DNA from: an uncultured Alloprevotella sp.
GTDB lineage: Bacteria; Bacteroidota; Bacteroidia; Bacteroidales; Bacteroidaceae
DNA: 64,000 bases
Reading direction: 5' to 3'
NCBI GenBank assembly: GCA_944322325.1
Contig: CALUOQ010000001.1
Span: 368,619 to 432,618 of the forward strand
Shown here: positions 8,922 to 16,998 of the stretch, piece by piece
Layout of the letters: every line of letters starts with the position of its first letter
How positions within the stretch are numbered: the stretch's first letter is position 1
Program-made: the position numbers and the translations under genes
Notes under the pieces: model-generated
Told to the model about the DNA's origin: nothing
What the model saw: the letters and a program-made list of their open reading frames with translations, nothing else
Databases searched by the model: none

Positions 8922-9587
8922 TCAGTGGCAATGCCCGCCTCCGCAGCAGTGGCCGTCCTCGTGATGGCCGCCGTGGCAGTGGCCCTCACCGTGGCCCTCG
9001 CCATGACCGCAATGGCCCTCGCCATGACCGCCGCAGCCCTCCTCGTGGCCGCCGCAGCCGTCCTCGCAGTCGCCGCAGCAACATCCGCCGCCGCTCATGC
9101 GGTTGATGAGTCCCTGGATTTCGTCGTTCGTCGCCGGGCGCATCGTCACGACCTGGCCCTTGAAGTGCAGGTCGCGGCCCGCCAGGGGGTGGTTCATGTC
9201 GACTTTCACCTCCTTGTCGCCCACCTCGAGCACCATGCCGTGCAGGTGCTGGCCGTCCTCGTTGAGCAGCGTAATCACGTTGCCGGGGTAGATGTTGTCC
9301 TTGTCGAAGTGGCCGTTCACGCAGAACATCTGGCGGTCCAGACTGAGCACGCGCGCGTCCTCATAGTCGCCATAGGCCTGGTCGACGGGCAGGACGAAAT
9401 CGAACTCGCTGCCCTCGGCGAGCGCGGCGATGCGCTCCTCGAAGGCGTCGAGGGCGAAGCCCATGCCGGTGATAAACTGGAACGGATGTTCCGCCGGGGC
9501 CTTTTCGACCAGCTCGGCGGCGCCGTTCTCGTCCGTCGTATACAGTTCGTAGGCCACAGCCACGTACTTGTTTTCCTCTTTTTCCAT
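8922..9587 (-). CDS. slyD: FKBP-type peptidyl-prolyl isomerase, SlyD-like
   Basis: 221-residue SlyD-type prolyl isomerase and chaperone with a metal-binding tail. The FKBP part holds [19 protein letters not shown] and the insert-in-flap domain ([32 protein letters not shown]). From about residue 158 the protein is a low-complexity Gly/His/Cys/Glu tail ([12 protein letters not shown] followed by [12 protein letters not shown]-type units), as expected for Ni/Zn/Cu binding. The ATG at 9585-9587 is used; the longer frame has no family match. A TATCTTTG element lies 58 bp upstream. aroC follows on the same strand. Confidence 0.92.
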   Translation of the reverse strand: MEKEENKYVAVAYELYTTDENGAAELVEKAPAEHPFQFITGMGFALDAFEERIAALAEGSEFDFVLPVDQAYGDYEDARVLSLDRQMFCVNGHFDKDNIYPGNVITLLNEDGQHLHGMVLEVGDKEVKVDMNHPLAGRDLHFKGQVVTMRPATNDEIQGLINRMSGGGCCCGDCEDGCGGHEEGCGGHGEGHCGHGEGHGEGHCHGGHHEDGHCCGGGHCH

Positions 9588-9644
9588 GATGCGTAATTTT
9601 GCGGTTATACGTACGCTCGCCGCCCTGCGCGGGCGGAAAGCAGG

Positions 9645-9652
9645 CAAAGATA
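9645..9652 (-). promoter_or_regulatory. Bacteroidota -7 promoter element (slyD-aroC)
   Basis: TATCTTTG on the minus strand upstream of the slyD ATG. Confidence 0.6.
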
Positions 9653-9810
9653 CGACTTTCCGGCCAAAGGCTGCGCCCCGTCCGCCGATAAATGCGCCCC
9701 ATGCCGACGCCCCGCCGACAAACGGCCCGGATGCCAGGCTTCCACGGCTACTGAATAAGGCCTGCTTCCCTCATTTGTAAAAACGGGATTGACCTCCACG
9801 ACGACGGGCG

Positions 9811-9959
9811 CAGCCACGTAGGCGCGCGCCGCCAGGCACGCCCGCTCGCCCCTCCACGGGCGAAATCCAGCACGCAGACTTACAAACGACGCAGACAGAT
9901 GCCCGCTGAATGTGCACCCCGCGGGCGTGCCTGACGGCGCGCCCCTACCTGCATAGCCG
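9811..9959. repeat. GC-rich inverted-repeat element, copy A
   Basis: Arms 9811-9844 and 9922-9959 are near-perfect inverted complements around GTAGGnGCGCGCC and AGGCACGCCCG, enclosing about 77 bp. Same family as 29339-29460, 29510-29628, 32911-33054 and 43041-43078. A nested-palindrome repeat starts 14 bp further on. Confidence 0.8.
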
Positions 9960-9973
9960 CCGACATCCATCAT

Positions 9974-10054
9974 ACAAGTACTACGACAGGGAAAAACAAG
10001 TACTACGACAGTTTTTCCTATCGCTGCGACAGAAATTCCTATCGTAGTACTTGT
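9974..10054. repeat. 80-bp nested-palindrome repeat, copy R2
   Basis: Left side has two direct copies of ACAAGTACTACGACAG separated by GGAAAA-type spacer; the right end is the inverse, TCGTAGTACTTGT. This is the mirror arrangement of copies R4-R7, where the doubled arm is on the right. Confidence 0.85.
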
Positions 10055-10129
10055 TTCGCTGGGGACTGCACTTGTCGGGGCGGGTGCTGTTTTCGCCCTG
10101 ACGGAGGCGGCGGTGTCGGCGAAAATGCT

Positions 10130-10137
10130 TACCTTTG
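10130..10137 (+). promoter_or_regulatory. Bacteroidota -7 promoter element (queuosine operon)
   Basis: TACCTTTG, 52 bp before the ATG at 10190. Confidence 0.6.
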
Positions 10138-10189
10138 CACACGGCTTTCGGGCCGACGAGTGCTTGTCTAACCTCGATAAAAACAAGAA

Positions 10190-10879
10190 ATGGAATCATC
10201 GCGTCAAAGTGTCAGCCTGCCTTTTCTCGTGCTGACCGTACTTTTCTGTGTGTGCCTTATCGCGGCCAATCTGCTCGAAACGAAACAGGTTTCGATGGGG
10301 CCGCTCGAACTGACGGCGGGGCTGATTGTATTCCCCGTGTCGTACATCATCAACGATTGCCTGGTCGAAGTGTGGGGTTTCCGCCGTGCGCGTCTGGTCA
10401 TCTGGCTGGGCTTCGCCATGAACCTGCTCTTCGTGCTCTTCGGGCTGGCGGCCGACGCCCTGCCGGGCGCCGCCTATTGGGACGGCGAGGCGGGTTTCCA
10501 CGCCATCTTCGGCCTGGCGCCGCGCATAGTCGCCGGCTCGTTCGTCGCCTTCCTGCTCGGGTCGTTCCTGAACGCCTACGTGATGAGCCGCATGAAGGTG
10601 CGCACGGGCGGCCGCGGCTTCTCGGTGCGCGCCATCGCCTCGACCGTCGTGGGCGAGACGGCGGACTCGCTCGTTTTCTTCCCCATCGCGCTGGGCGGCG
10701 TAGTGCCTTGGGAGACGATGCCGGCACTCATGCTCTCGCAGATAGTCCTCAAGACGCTCTACGAAGTCATCGCCCTGCCCGTGACGGTGGCCACCGTGCG
10801 CCGCATCAAGCAAATCGAGGGCGGCGAAGTCTTCGACCGCCACATCTCGTACAACGTTTTAAGACTCAAAGACCTATGA
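10190..10879 (+). CDS. yhhQ: Queuosine precursor transporter (YhhQ family)
   Basis: 229-residue integral membrane protein of the YhhQ/VUT_1 family (PF02592), which imports queuosine precursors (preQ0/preQ1 or queuine). About six membrane segments are visible, with family stretches [49 protein letters not shown] and [13 protein letters not shown]. It overlaps queC by an ATGA, so translation is probably coupled. Presence with queC and queF suggests the cell both makes and salvages precursor. Confidence 0.92.
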   Translation: MESSRQSVSLPFLVLTVLFCVCLIAANLLETKQVSMGPLELTAGLIVFPVSYIINDCLVEVWGFRRARLVIWLGFAMNLLFVLFGLAADALPGAAYWDGEAGFHAIFGLAPRIVAGSFVAFLLGSFLNAYVMSRMKVRTGGRGFSVRAIASTVVGETADSLVFFPIALGGVVPWETMPALMLSQIVLKTLYEVIALPVTVATVRRIKQIEGGEVFDRHISYNVLRLKDL

Positions 10880-11547
10880 CCCACTACGACGAACCTGCCC
10901 TCGTCGTGCTCAGCGGCGGACAGGACTCCACGACCTGCCTGTTCTGGGCGCGGCGCCACTTCGCGGCCGTCCATGCCCTTTCGTTCACCTACGGACAGAA
11001 ACACGTGCTCGAGGTCGAGCTGGCGCGCGCCCTCGCGGCCAAGGCCGGCGCCACGTTTGAGGCAATGGACCTGCCCCTCGTCGGGCAGCTGGGGCGCAAC
11101 GCCCTGACCGACACGTCCATCGCCATGGACGAGGCCAAGCCGGCCGGCGGCCCGCCCAACACCTTCGTACCCGGGCGCAACCTCTTCTTCCTCAGCATTG
11201 CGGCCGTCTACGCCCGCGAGCGCGGCATCCGCCACCTCGTTACCGGCGTGTCACAGACGGACTACAGCGGCTACCCCGACTGCCGCGACAACTTCGTCAA
11301 GAGCCTCAACGTCACCCTCAACCTGGCCATGGAGGCGCAGTTCGTCATCCACACGCCGCTCATGTGGCTCGACAAGTGCCAGACGTGGGCGCTGACCGAC
11401 GAGCTCGGCGTGCTCGACGTCGTGCGGCGCGAGACGCTCACCTGCTACAACGGCATCCCGGGCGACGGTTGCGGCCACTGTCCCGCCTGCCAGCTGCGCC
11501 GCGAGGGGCTCGAGAAATACCTGCGGCTGAAAGGCCGCCAAGCCTGA
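10876..11547 (+). CDS. queC: 7-cyano-7-deazaguanine synthase
   Basis: 223-residue QueC, which turns 7-carboxy-7-deazaguanine into preQ0 with ATP and ammonia. The PP-loop SGGQDST (13-19) binds ATP, and the C-terminal Cys cluster ([16 protein letters not shown]) binds zinc. The ATG at 10876 overlaps the preceding stop by 4 nt, which decides the start. The next gene begins 17 bp after the stop. queD and queE are not in this window. Confidence 0.95.
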   Translation: MTHYDEPALVVLSGGQDSTTCLFWARRHFAAVHALSFTYGQKHVLEVELARALAAKAGATFEAMDLPLVGQLGRNALTDTSIAMDEAKPAGGPPNTFVPGRNLFFLSIAAVYARERGIRHLVTGVSQTDYSGYPDCRDNFVKSLNVTLNLAMEAQFVIHTPLMWLDKCQTWALTDELGVLDVVRRETLTCYNGIPGDGCGHCPACQLRREGLEKYLRLKGRQA

Positions 11548-11564
11548 CCCATCCCGACACGACC

Positions 11565-12392
11565 ATGAAAGTCTTCGAAATCTACTTCTCGCCGACCGGC
11601 ACGTCGCGCCGCGTGGCCCACGCCGTAGCCGCGGCGCTGGCCGGGCCCGACCAGGCCCCGGTCGACACCATCGACGCCACGCGCGTCCCCGTGGCCGGCG
11701 CCAAACTGCCGCCCGACGGCATAGCCGTCGTGGCCGTACCCGTGTACGGCGGCCGCGTAGCCCCGCTGGCCCTCCAGCGGCTGGAAGGCCTGAGCGGCAG
11801 CCTCACGCCCGTCGTGGCCGTAGTCGTCTACGGCAACCGCGACTTCGGCGGCGCGGCCGTCGAGCTGGCCGCCTTTCTGAGCGCCCGCAAGTGCCGCATC
11901 GCGGCAGTCGCCGCCTTTGTCGGCGAGCACTCGTACAGCACGGAGGCCACGCCCATCGCCACGGGCCGCCCCGACGAGGCCGACCTCGCCGACGCCGCCG
12001 AGCTGGGCCGCGCGGTGCGCCTGAAGCTCGCCGACAGCGCCTGGACCGAGGCCGACGCCACCCGCCTGAAGCACCCGCGCAGCGGACTGCTCAGCACGTT
12101 GCGCTTCGCGCGCTTCGTGCTCCGCTACCGACGCCACCCCGAGCGCTTCGCCGCCAGCCGCGCCCCCCGGACCGACGCCGCCCGCTGCGAGCACTGCGGC
12201 CGCTGCGTGCGCCTCTGTCCCAACGCCGCCATCGCCAAGGGCGACGAGACCCACACCGACGCGCAGCGCTGCATACGCTGCTGTGCCTGCGTGAAGGGCT
12301 GCCCCGCCCAGGCGCGCACGTTCACCACCCCGTTCGCCCCCGTGCTGGCGCGGAACTTCGGCCGCCGCAAGGCGCCCGTGTCCGTTTGTTAG
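11565..12392 (+). CDS. EFR1-type flavodoxin-ferredoxin fusion protein
   Basis: 275-residue two-domain redox protein. Residues 1-150 are flavodoxin-like, with the FMN phosphate loop [11 protein letters not shown] near the start and [10 protein letters not shown] and [12 protein letters not shown] further on. The C-terminal part carries two 4Fe-4S motifs of the CxxCxxCxxxC type (Cys208/211/214/218 and Cys236/239/242/246). Architecture matches EFR1-family electron carriers; the natural partner is not known. It sits between queC and queF and is probably in their transcript. Supplying electrons to a queuosine enzyme such as QueE is an inference from position only. Confidence 0.85.
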   Translation: MKVFEIYFSPTGTSRRVAHAVAAALAGPDQAPVDTIDATRVPVAGAKLPPDGIAVVAVPVYGGRVAPLALQRLEGLSGSLTPVVAVVVYGNRDFGGAAVELAAFLSARKCRIAAVAAFVGEHSYSTEATPIATGRPDEADLADAAELGRAVRLKLADSAWTEADATRLKHPRSGLLSTLRFARFVLRYRRHPERFAASRAPRTDAARCEHCGRCVRLCPNAAIAKGDETHTDAQRCIRCCACVKGCPAQARTFTTPFAPVLARNFGRRKAPVSVC

Positions 12393-12414
12393 CCCGACCA
12401 AAAACATCCGCCTT

Positions 12415-12879
12415 ATGGAAAACAGAGCCAATGACCACCTGCAAGCCCTCGGACGCCGCACCGACTACCGCTCGGACTACGCCCCCGACGTGCTCGAGGC
12501 CTTCGAGAACCGCCACCCCGGCAACGATTACTGGGTGCGCTTCAACTGTCCTGAGTTCACCAGCCTCTGCCCCATCACGGGGCAGCCTGACTTCGCCGAA
12601 ATCCGCATCAGCTACATCCCCGACCGACGCATGGTCGAGAGCAAGAGCCTTAAGCTCTACCTCTTCAGCTTCCGCAATCACGGCGACTTCCACGAAGACT
12701 GCGTCAACACCATTATGAAGGACCTCATCCGCCTCATGGACCCACGGTATATAGAGGTAGAAGGCCGCTTCACCCCGCGCGGCGGCATCAGCATCTACCC
12801 CTACGCCAACTACGGCCGCCCCGGCACAAAGTACGAGCAGTTGGCGGAATTCCGGATGGAGCGCCACGATTTGCGCTGA
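12415..12879 (+). CDS. queF: NADPH-dependent 7-cyano-7-deazaguanine reductase
   Basis: 154-residue unimodular QueF that reduces the preQ0 nitrile to preQ1. The motif [14 protein letters not shown] contains the thioimide-forming Cys52 and the catalytic Asp59. Family substrate and NADPH-binding blocks ([23 protein letters not shown]) follow. Length fits the short form. It is the last recognisable queuosine gene of this cluster, 22 bp after the flavodoxin-ferredoxin gene. Confidence 0.95.
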   Translation: MENRANDHLQALGRRTDYRSDYAPDVLEAFENRHPGNDYWVRFNCPEFTSLCPITGQPDFAEIRISYIPDRRMVESKSLKLYLFSFRNHGDFHEDCVNTIMKDLIRLMDPRYIEVEGRFTPRGGISIYPYANYGRPGTKYEQLAEFRMERHDLR

Positions 12880-12895
12880 TTCCGCAAAAAATCAC

Positions 12896-12903
12896 TACCT
12901 TTA
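12896..12903 (+). promoter_or_regulatory. Probable -7 promoter element (ftsB/divIC)
   Basis: TACCTTTA, one mismatch from TAnnTTTG, 31 bp before the ATG at 12935. Confidence 0.4.
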
Positions 12904-12934
12904 CCGCCGCAATAACAACCCCCGCGAACGCCTC

Positions 12935-13258
12935 ATGAGCAAGTTCTACCGTTTTCTGCGTTACGGCTGGCGCCACAAGTACCTCTGGGCCATCGTCATC
13001 TTCGTCGCCGTGGTGGGCTTTCTGGACCCCAACAGTTTCAGCCACCGCCGCGTCAACCAGGCGCGCATCCGCGAGCTGAAGAGCGAAATCAGCCACTACC
13101 AGCAGAAGTTCCGCGAGGACACGCGCCGGCTCGAAGAGCTGAAGCGCAACCCCGACGCCATGAAACGCATTGCCCGCGAGAAGTATTTCATGAAGACTGC
13201 CAATGAAGACATCTACGTCATCCGCACCCGGCCGGCCGGCGATGAGGCCGCTCAGTAA
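12935..13258 (+). CDS. Septum formation initiator, FtsB/DivIC family
   Basis: 107-residue bitopic protein: short cytoplasmic N-terminus, one membrane helix (about residues 17-31, YLWAIVIFVAVVGFL), then a coiled coil (about 42-75) and the family end motif in which a KRIAREKYFM stretch follows the coil. FtsB/DivIC proteins join the FtsL-FtsQ divisome complex in the periplasm. Size and layout match. The downstream membrane-protein gene overlaps its last 17 bp. Confidence 0.88.
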   Translation: MSKFYRFLRYGWRHKYLWAIVIFVAVVGFLDPNSFSHRRVNQARIRELKSEISHYQQKFREDTRRLEELKRNPDAMKRIAREKYFMKTANEDIYVIRTRPAGDEAAQ

Positions 13259-13622
13259 GCTGCAAAACCTGATTTACGGCGCGGGCGGCGTGCTGCTCGT
13301 GGCGGGCGCAGCCCTCTATGCCGTGCCGGGCCTGACGGGCGCCTCGCCCTACGTGTACAGCGCCGGGGCGCTGATGTTCGTCCCTATGCAGATGCTGGCC
13401 GGATACGACGGTCGCGACCTCACGGTGCGGCGCCTGCGCCGTCAGCAGCTGCTGAGCGCCGTCCTGCTGCTGCTCGTGGCGCCGCTGATGTTCATGAACG
13501 TATGGCAGGCGGGGCCCCTGCGCGGACACGAGTGGCTCCTGCTGCTCACGATCGCAGCGGTCTATCAGGTGTTCGCAGCCTTCCGCATCCCAGCCGCCCT
13601 GAAACGGGCCGGCGAAGCCTGA
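13242..13622 (+). CDS. Small polytopic membrane protein of unknown function
   Basis: 126-residue protein with four predicted membrane helices (GAGGVLLVAGAALYAVPG, VYSAGALMFVPMQML, LLSAVLLLLVAPLMFMNVW, LLLLTIAAVYQVFAAF) and short basic loops such as RRLRRQQL. I do not recognise a named family. The ATG at 13242 overlaps the end of the FtsB/DivIC gene by 17 bp, suggesting coupled translation and perhaps an envelope role. Confidence 0.7.
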   Translation: MRPLSKLQNLIYGAGGVLLVAGAALYAVPGLTGASPYVYSAGALMFVPMQMLAGYDGRDLTVRRLRRQQLLSAVLLLLVAPLMFMNVWQAGPLRGHEWLLLLTIAAVYQVFAAFRIPAALKRAGEA

Positions 13623-13756
13623 CCCGCACCCGACTGTCGGCGGCAAATGTAAAAATTGACCGCCATTTTTTTACATTTGCTACCTGCAAATCACAAAAAA
13701 GACTATTTTCAACCTATCTTCGCACGCCGGGCGTACCGTCTATCGCAATTCCGCTG

Positions 13757-13764
13757 TATCTTTG
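13757..13764 (+). promoter_or_regulatory. Bacteroidota -7 promoter element (DUF4369 lipoprotein)
   Basis: TATCTTTG, 26 bp before the ATG at 13791. Confidence 0.6.
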
Positions 13765-13790
13765 CCCTTGTCCAACAAAGATAGGAGTTA

Positions 13791-14492
13791 ATGAACAGAA
13801 TCTTCTACTTACTGACCTTGTTGCTTTCGCTGACCTCGTGCGCCCAGCAGTACAACATAGCTGGCAACTCGTCGGTCAACTCGTTCGACGGGCGGATGCT
13901 GTACCTGCAAGTGGCGAGCGGCTTCCAGACAAGCCGCATCGACTCGTGCGAGGTAGTACACGGGCGATTCAGCTTCATGGGCCCCGTCGACTCCGTCGTT
14001 ATGGCCGAGCTCTTCATGGACAACGAGTATCTCATGCCGCTCGTCATTGAGGACTGCAACCTCGACGTCCGCATGGACAACATGGGCCAGCGCGTCAGCG
14101 GAGGCCCCCTCAACGACCGCCTCTACCGCTTTCTGCAAGAGAAGGAGCGCCTCGACAACGAATACATGGAGCTCTCGTACCAAGAGATGCGAATGATGAT
14201 GGAGGGCATCGCCCCGGCCAAAATCCGCGAGGAGCTGCAACCGAAGGCCAAGAAGCTCTCCGCACGCATCGAGCGCCTCGAGACGAAATTCATCATGGAC
14301 AACTACGACAACGTGCTCGGCCCCGGCGTTTTCATGCTCCTTTGCAATCAGTACCACTACCCCATCCTGACCGACCAAATCCGCGCCATCATGAAGAAGG
14401 CCCCCGAAAAGTTCCGCAACCACCCCTACGTGAAACAGTACATCAGCACGGCGGAAGAAAACATGGTGCGCCTGCAACACATAACGCCCTGA
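13791..14492 (+). CDS. DUF4369-type lipoprotein
   Basis: 233-residue predicted lipoprotein. The signal peptide ends in a lipobox LTSC (Cys17), and the part after it resembles the DUF4369 domain that often precedes TlpA/AhpC thioredoxins in Bacteroidota (YNIAGNSSV, GRMLYLQV, SFMGPVDSVVMAELF). No thioredoxin domain follows; the C-terminal half is helical and charged. It has its own promoter element and ends in a hairpin terminator. Function unknown. Confidence 0.75.
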   Translation: MNRIFYLLTLLLSLTSCAQQYNIAGNSSVNSFDGRMLYLQVASGFQTSRIDSCEVVHGRFSFMGPVDSVVMAELFMDNEYLMPLVIEDCNLDVRMDNMGQRVSGGPLNDRLYRFLQEKERLDNEYMELSYQEMRMMMEGIAPAKIREELQPKAKKLSARIERLETKFIMDNYDNVLGPGVFMLLCNQYHYPILTDQIRAIMKKAPEKFRNHPYVKQYISTAEENMVRLQHITP

Positions 14493-14518
14493 GGAAAGTT
14501 CCCCAGGGCGTTTCTTTT
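14483..14518 (+). terminator. Rho-independent terminator after the lipoprotein gene
   Basis: AACGCCCTG (14483-14491) pairs with CAGGGCGTT (14504-14512), followed by TTCTTTT. The stem starts inside the last codons of the gene. Confidence 0.85.
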
Positions 14519-14538
14519 ATCGCAGGCCAAGCGTCAGT

Positions 14539-16596
14539 TCATCGAATCACAATCTCGTCCGTAAACACCCAGCCGCCCGACGGTCCGGCCGGTGCCTTGA
14601 CGCGCACGTAGCGCGCCCGACCCTCGCCCCGCCAGGCGAGGGTGCAGACGGGCTGCGTGGCCGGCGCGTCGGCCGGGGCGTCGTCGCGCCCGACGGCGGT
14701 GAACTCGCGTCCGTCGACCGACAGCTCCACCTCCATCCCTACGGGAAAGAGCACCTCGGCCCCGGGCGCGTTGAAGAAGTCGGCGCTCACCTCCTTTACG
14801 GTACGGACACGGCCCAGGTCGACCGTGACGTCGAGCCGTTCCCGGCTGATGAATCCCTGCCAGGCCCCGTCGCCGTAGGTCCAGTCGCCGCGGCGTCCGT
14901 CGGTCAGGGTGGCGGCGCCGGCTGCCGGGTAGTAGGGGCTGAACGGCGCGTTGTACGTCACTGCACAGCCTACGCCCATGTGGTCCACCGGCGTCTGCGA
15001 CTCGGGCCGGCGCCCCGTCTCGCGACCGAGGTCGAACGCCTGCACGCCCTCGGTGCGGAGCGCTTCGACGTGGCGCAGCGCGCGGCGGCGGAAGTCGGCG
15101 TAGTCCTTGCGCGGCGCGGTGCGCTGGCGGTAACGGGCCGGCTCGGTGGTCCACCCCTGCTCGGCCACTGCCAGCACGCGGGGGTAGAGCATCCGCTCGA
15201 CGTCGGCGTCCGTGGGGATGTACTCCCGCCACAGGTTGCCCTGGATGCCCATCAGCTTGTCCGGACAGTCGGCAAACATGGGCTCGGCGTCGAAGCTGTA
15301 CACCTTTTCGAGCGGCACGTAGCCGCCGATGGCCTCGGGCTGCGTATGGGGAGCGTCCTGGTAGTAATCGAGGTAGAAGTAGGCCGCCGGCGCGAGCACC
15401 ATGCGCTTGCCCTGCGCCAGGGCGCGCTTGACGTAGGCCGTGTCGCGCCACACCATGACGGCCGCCTGGCGCGGCAGGGAGTCGCTCAGGATCTCGTCCC
15501 AGCCGATGAGGTGGCGTCCGTGGCTTTCGAGGAAGCGCCCGATGCGTCTCACGAAGTAGCCCTGTAGCTGCTCGACGTCGGCCAGTCCCTCCTCCTTCAT
15601 GCGCTGCTGGCACAGGGGGCACGAGGGCCACGACGCCTTGGCCGCCTCGTCGCCCCCGATGTGGATGTACGGCGAGGGGAACACATCCATCACCTCCGTG
15701 AGCACGTTCTCCAGGAAGCGGAACGTCTCCTCGTTGCCCGGACAGAAGTCGGCCTGCTTGTAGGGCTCGTGCGTGCACGACAGTTCGGGGTAGGCCGCCA
15801 GCACCTCCTCCGAGTGCCCCGGCATCTCGATTTCGGGCACGACGGTGACGCCCCGCTCGGCGGCATAGGCCACGAGATCGCGCAGCTCGTCCTGCGTGTA
15901 GTAACCGCCGTAGGCACCGGGCGCGTCGTGCTCGGCGTAGTGGCGGTCGGCGTTCCACCAGTCCTTCCACTTGGCCTGCGGGCGCCAGGCGGCAAACTGC
16001 GTCAGGCGCGGGTAGCGCTTCACCTCCATGCGCCAGCCGGCGCCGTCAGTGAGGTGCAGGTGCAGGCGGTTGATCTTGTAGCGCGCCAGGAGGTCCACCT
16101 GCCGCCGCACGAAGTCGACGGACGAGAAATGGCGGGAGACGTCGAGCATCACGCCGCGCCACTCCAGGCCGGGATAGTCGTGGATGTCGAGGGCGGGCAG
16201 GCTGTCGCTGTCCATGAGCTGGCGCAGCGTGGTCAGGCCGTAGCGGAAGCCCTCGGCGTCGGACGCGGCAATCACGGCGCCCTCCGCGTCGAGCCGCAGG
16301 CGGTAGCCGTGCGGCCGGAGGCTGTCGGCCGGCGCCGAGGGGCGCAGCATGACGGCCCCGCCCGCAGCGGCGTCCGTCCCGCTCACGCTGAAACCCAGAG
16401 CGCGGGCAGCCGGACGCACGGCTGCCGCTACGTCGTCGGGCAACTGAAGCACAAGGGGAGTGGCCGTCGTCGGGCGGAAGCCCACGGCCGCCGTGCGCAC
16501 CACGCGCTTCGGCTCGGGCAGCAGGCCCAGGTCGTCGCCCGCCGCGGCGCTGAGCAGGGCCGGGAAGGCCAGGGTAAGGAGCAATGTACGTTTCAT
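14539..16596 (-). CDS. Beta-N-acetylhexosaminidase, GH20
   Basis: 685-residue secreted GH20 enzyme that removes terminal GlcNAc/GalNAc from glycans. A signal peptide (about 1-19) is followed by the GH20b N-terminal domain, then the barrel with GVMLDVSRHF, RLHLHLTDGAGWR and the catalytic Asp-Glu pair in HIGGDEA (D316-E317). WREYIPT and a C-terminal carbohydrate-binding-like domain (about 540-685, with VTVDLGRVRTVKEV) complete it. It is monocistronic, divergent from the fucosidase operon, and its promoter element lies 29 bp upstream. Confidence 0.93.
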   Translation of the reverse strand: MKRTLLLTLAFPALLSAAAGDDLGLLPEPKRVVRTAAVGFRPTTATPLVLQLPDDVAAAVRPAARALGFSVSGTDAAAGGAVMLRPSAPADSLRPHGYRLRLDAEGAVIAASDAEGFRYGLTTLRQLMDSDSLPALDIHDYPGLEWRGVMLDVSRHFSSVDFVRRQVDLLARYKINRLHLHLTDGAGWRMEVKRYPRLTQFAAWRPQAKWKDWWNADRHYAEHDAPGAYGGYYTQDELRDLVAYAAERGVTVVPEIEMPGHSEEVLAAYPELSCTHEPYKQADFCPGNEETFRFLENVLTEVMDVFPSPYIHIGGDEAAKASWPSCPLCQQRMKEEGLADVEQLQGYFVRRIGRFLESHGRHLIGWDEILSDSLPRQAAVMVWRDTAYVKRALAQGKRMVLAPAAYFYLDYYQDAPHTQPEAIGGYVPLEKVYSFDAEPMFADCPDKLMGIQGNLWREYIPTDADVERMLYPRVLAVAEQGWTTEPARYRQRTAPRKDYADFRRRALRHVEALRTEGVQAFDLGRETGRRPESQTPVDHMGVGCAVTYNAPFSPYYPAAGAATLTDGRRGDWTYGDGAWQGFISRERLDVTVDLGRVRTVKEVSADFFNAPGAEVLFPVGMEVELSVDGREFTAVGRDDAPADAPATQPVCTLAWRGEGRARYVRVKAPAGPSGGWVFTDEIVIR

Positions 16597-16625
16597 AGGC
16601 GAAAAGAATTAAGTCTGTCTGCCGA

Positions 16626-16633
16626 CAAAGATA
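16626..16633 (-). promoter_or_regulatory. Bacteroidota -7 promoter element (GH20)
   Basis: TATCTTTG on the minus strand, 29 bp before the GH20 ATG. Confidence 0.6.
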
Positions 16634-16779
16634 CGAAAACCCCGACAACCCGCCACACGCTGGGGGTACGAAACGCAAAGACCGCCGGGGGAACAAAGGA
16701 CGCCGGCCATTTTGTGGCTGCCACGCTGCCAGACACGCCGCGCCCGGCCATGACACACGCGGGGTCCCCGCCCGGAAAA

Positions 16780-16881
16780 ACAAGTGTAGTCCCCGTTCCC
16801 ACCAAGTACTACGACAGAAAATCCTATCGCAGCGATAGAAATTCCTGTCGTAGTACTTGTAAAAACGGTCGTAGCACTTGT
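16780..16881. repeat. Nested-palindrome repeat, copy R3 (102 bp)
   Basis: Longest member. A central hairpin (arms CAAGTACTACGACAG and CTGTCGTAGTACTTG around ATCGCAGCGAT) is flanked on the left by ACAAGTGTAGTCCCCG and on the right by CGGTCGTAGCACTTGT, so two hairpins are nested. Confidence 0.85.
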
Positions 16882-16932
16882 TTTTCTCGAAAAAGACGGA
16901 GGGCAGAGCGGGCGCGGTCGGGGGATTATGCG

Positions 16933-16940
16933 TAACTTTG
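16933..16940 (+). promoter_or_regulatory. Bacteroidota -7 promoter element (GH29 operon)
   Basis: TAACTTTG, 58 bp before the ATG at 16999. Confidence 0.6.
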
Positions 16941-16998
16941 AGGTCGTTTCCTAACAAACTTACCCAAAACATCAACAAACTGACAAAGTAAAACAACG

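Larger units (their letters stand above)
9588..10189. other. Intergenic region between slyD and the queuosine operon
   Basis: About 600 bp between divergent genes. It contains the slyD -7 element, a GC-rich inverted repeat (9811-9959), an adjacent nested-palindrome repeat (9974-10054) and the -7 element of the queuosine operon. Open frames crossing it are repeat-encoded; no gene is supported. Confidence 0.7.
16597..16998. other. Intergenic region between GH20 and the GH29 operon
   Basis: About 400 bp between divergent hydrolase genes. It holds two opposed -7 elements near its ends and one nested-palindrome repeat (16780-16881). No gene is supported. Confidence 0.7.

Noticed and set aside
10138-10189. 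preQ1 riboswitch before the queuosine operon
   Set aside because: A CTTGT...ACAAG hairpin and an A-rich stretch are present, but I cannot fit the class I or II aptamer consensus, and the leader is short.
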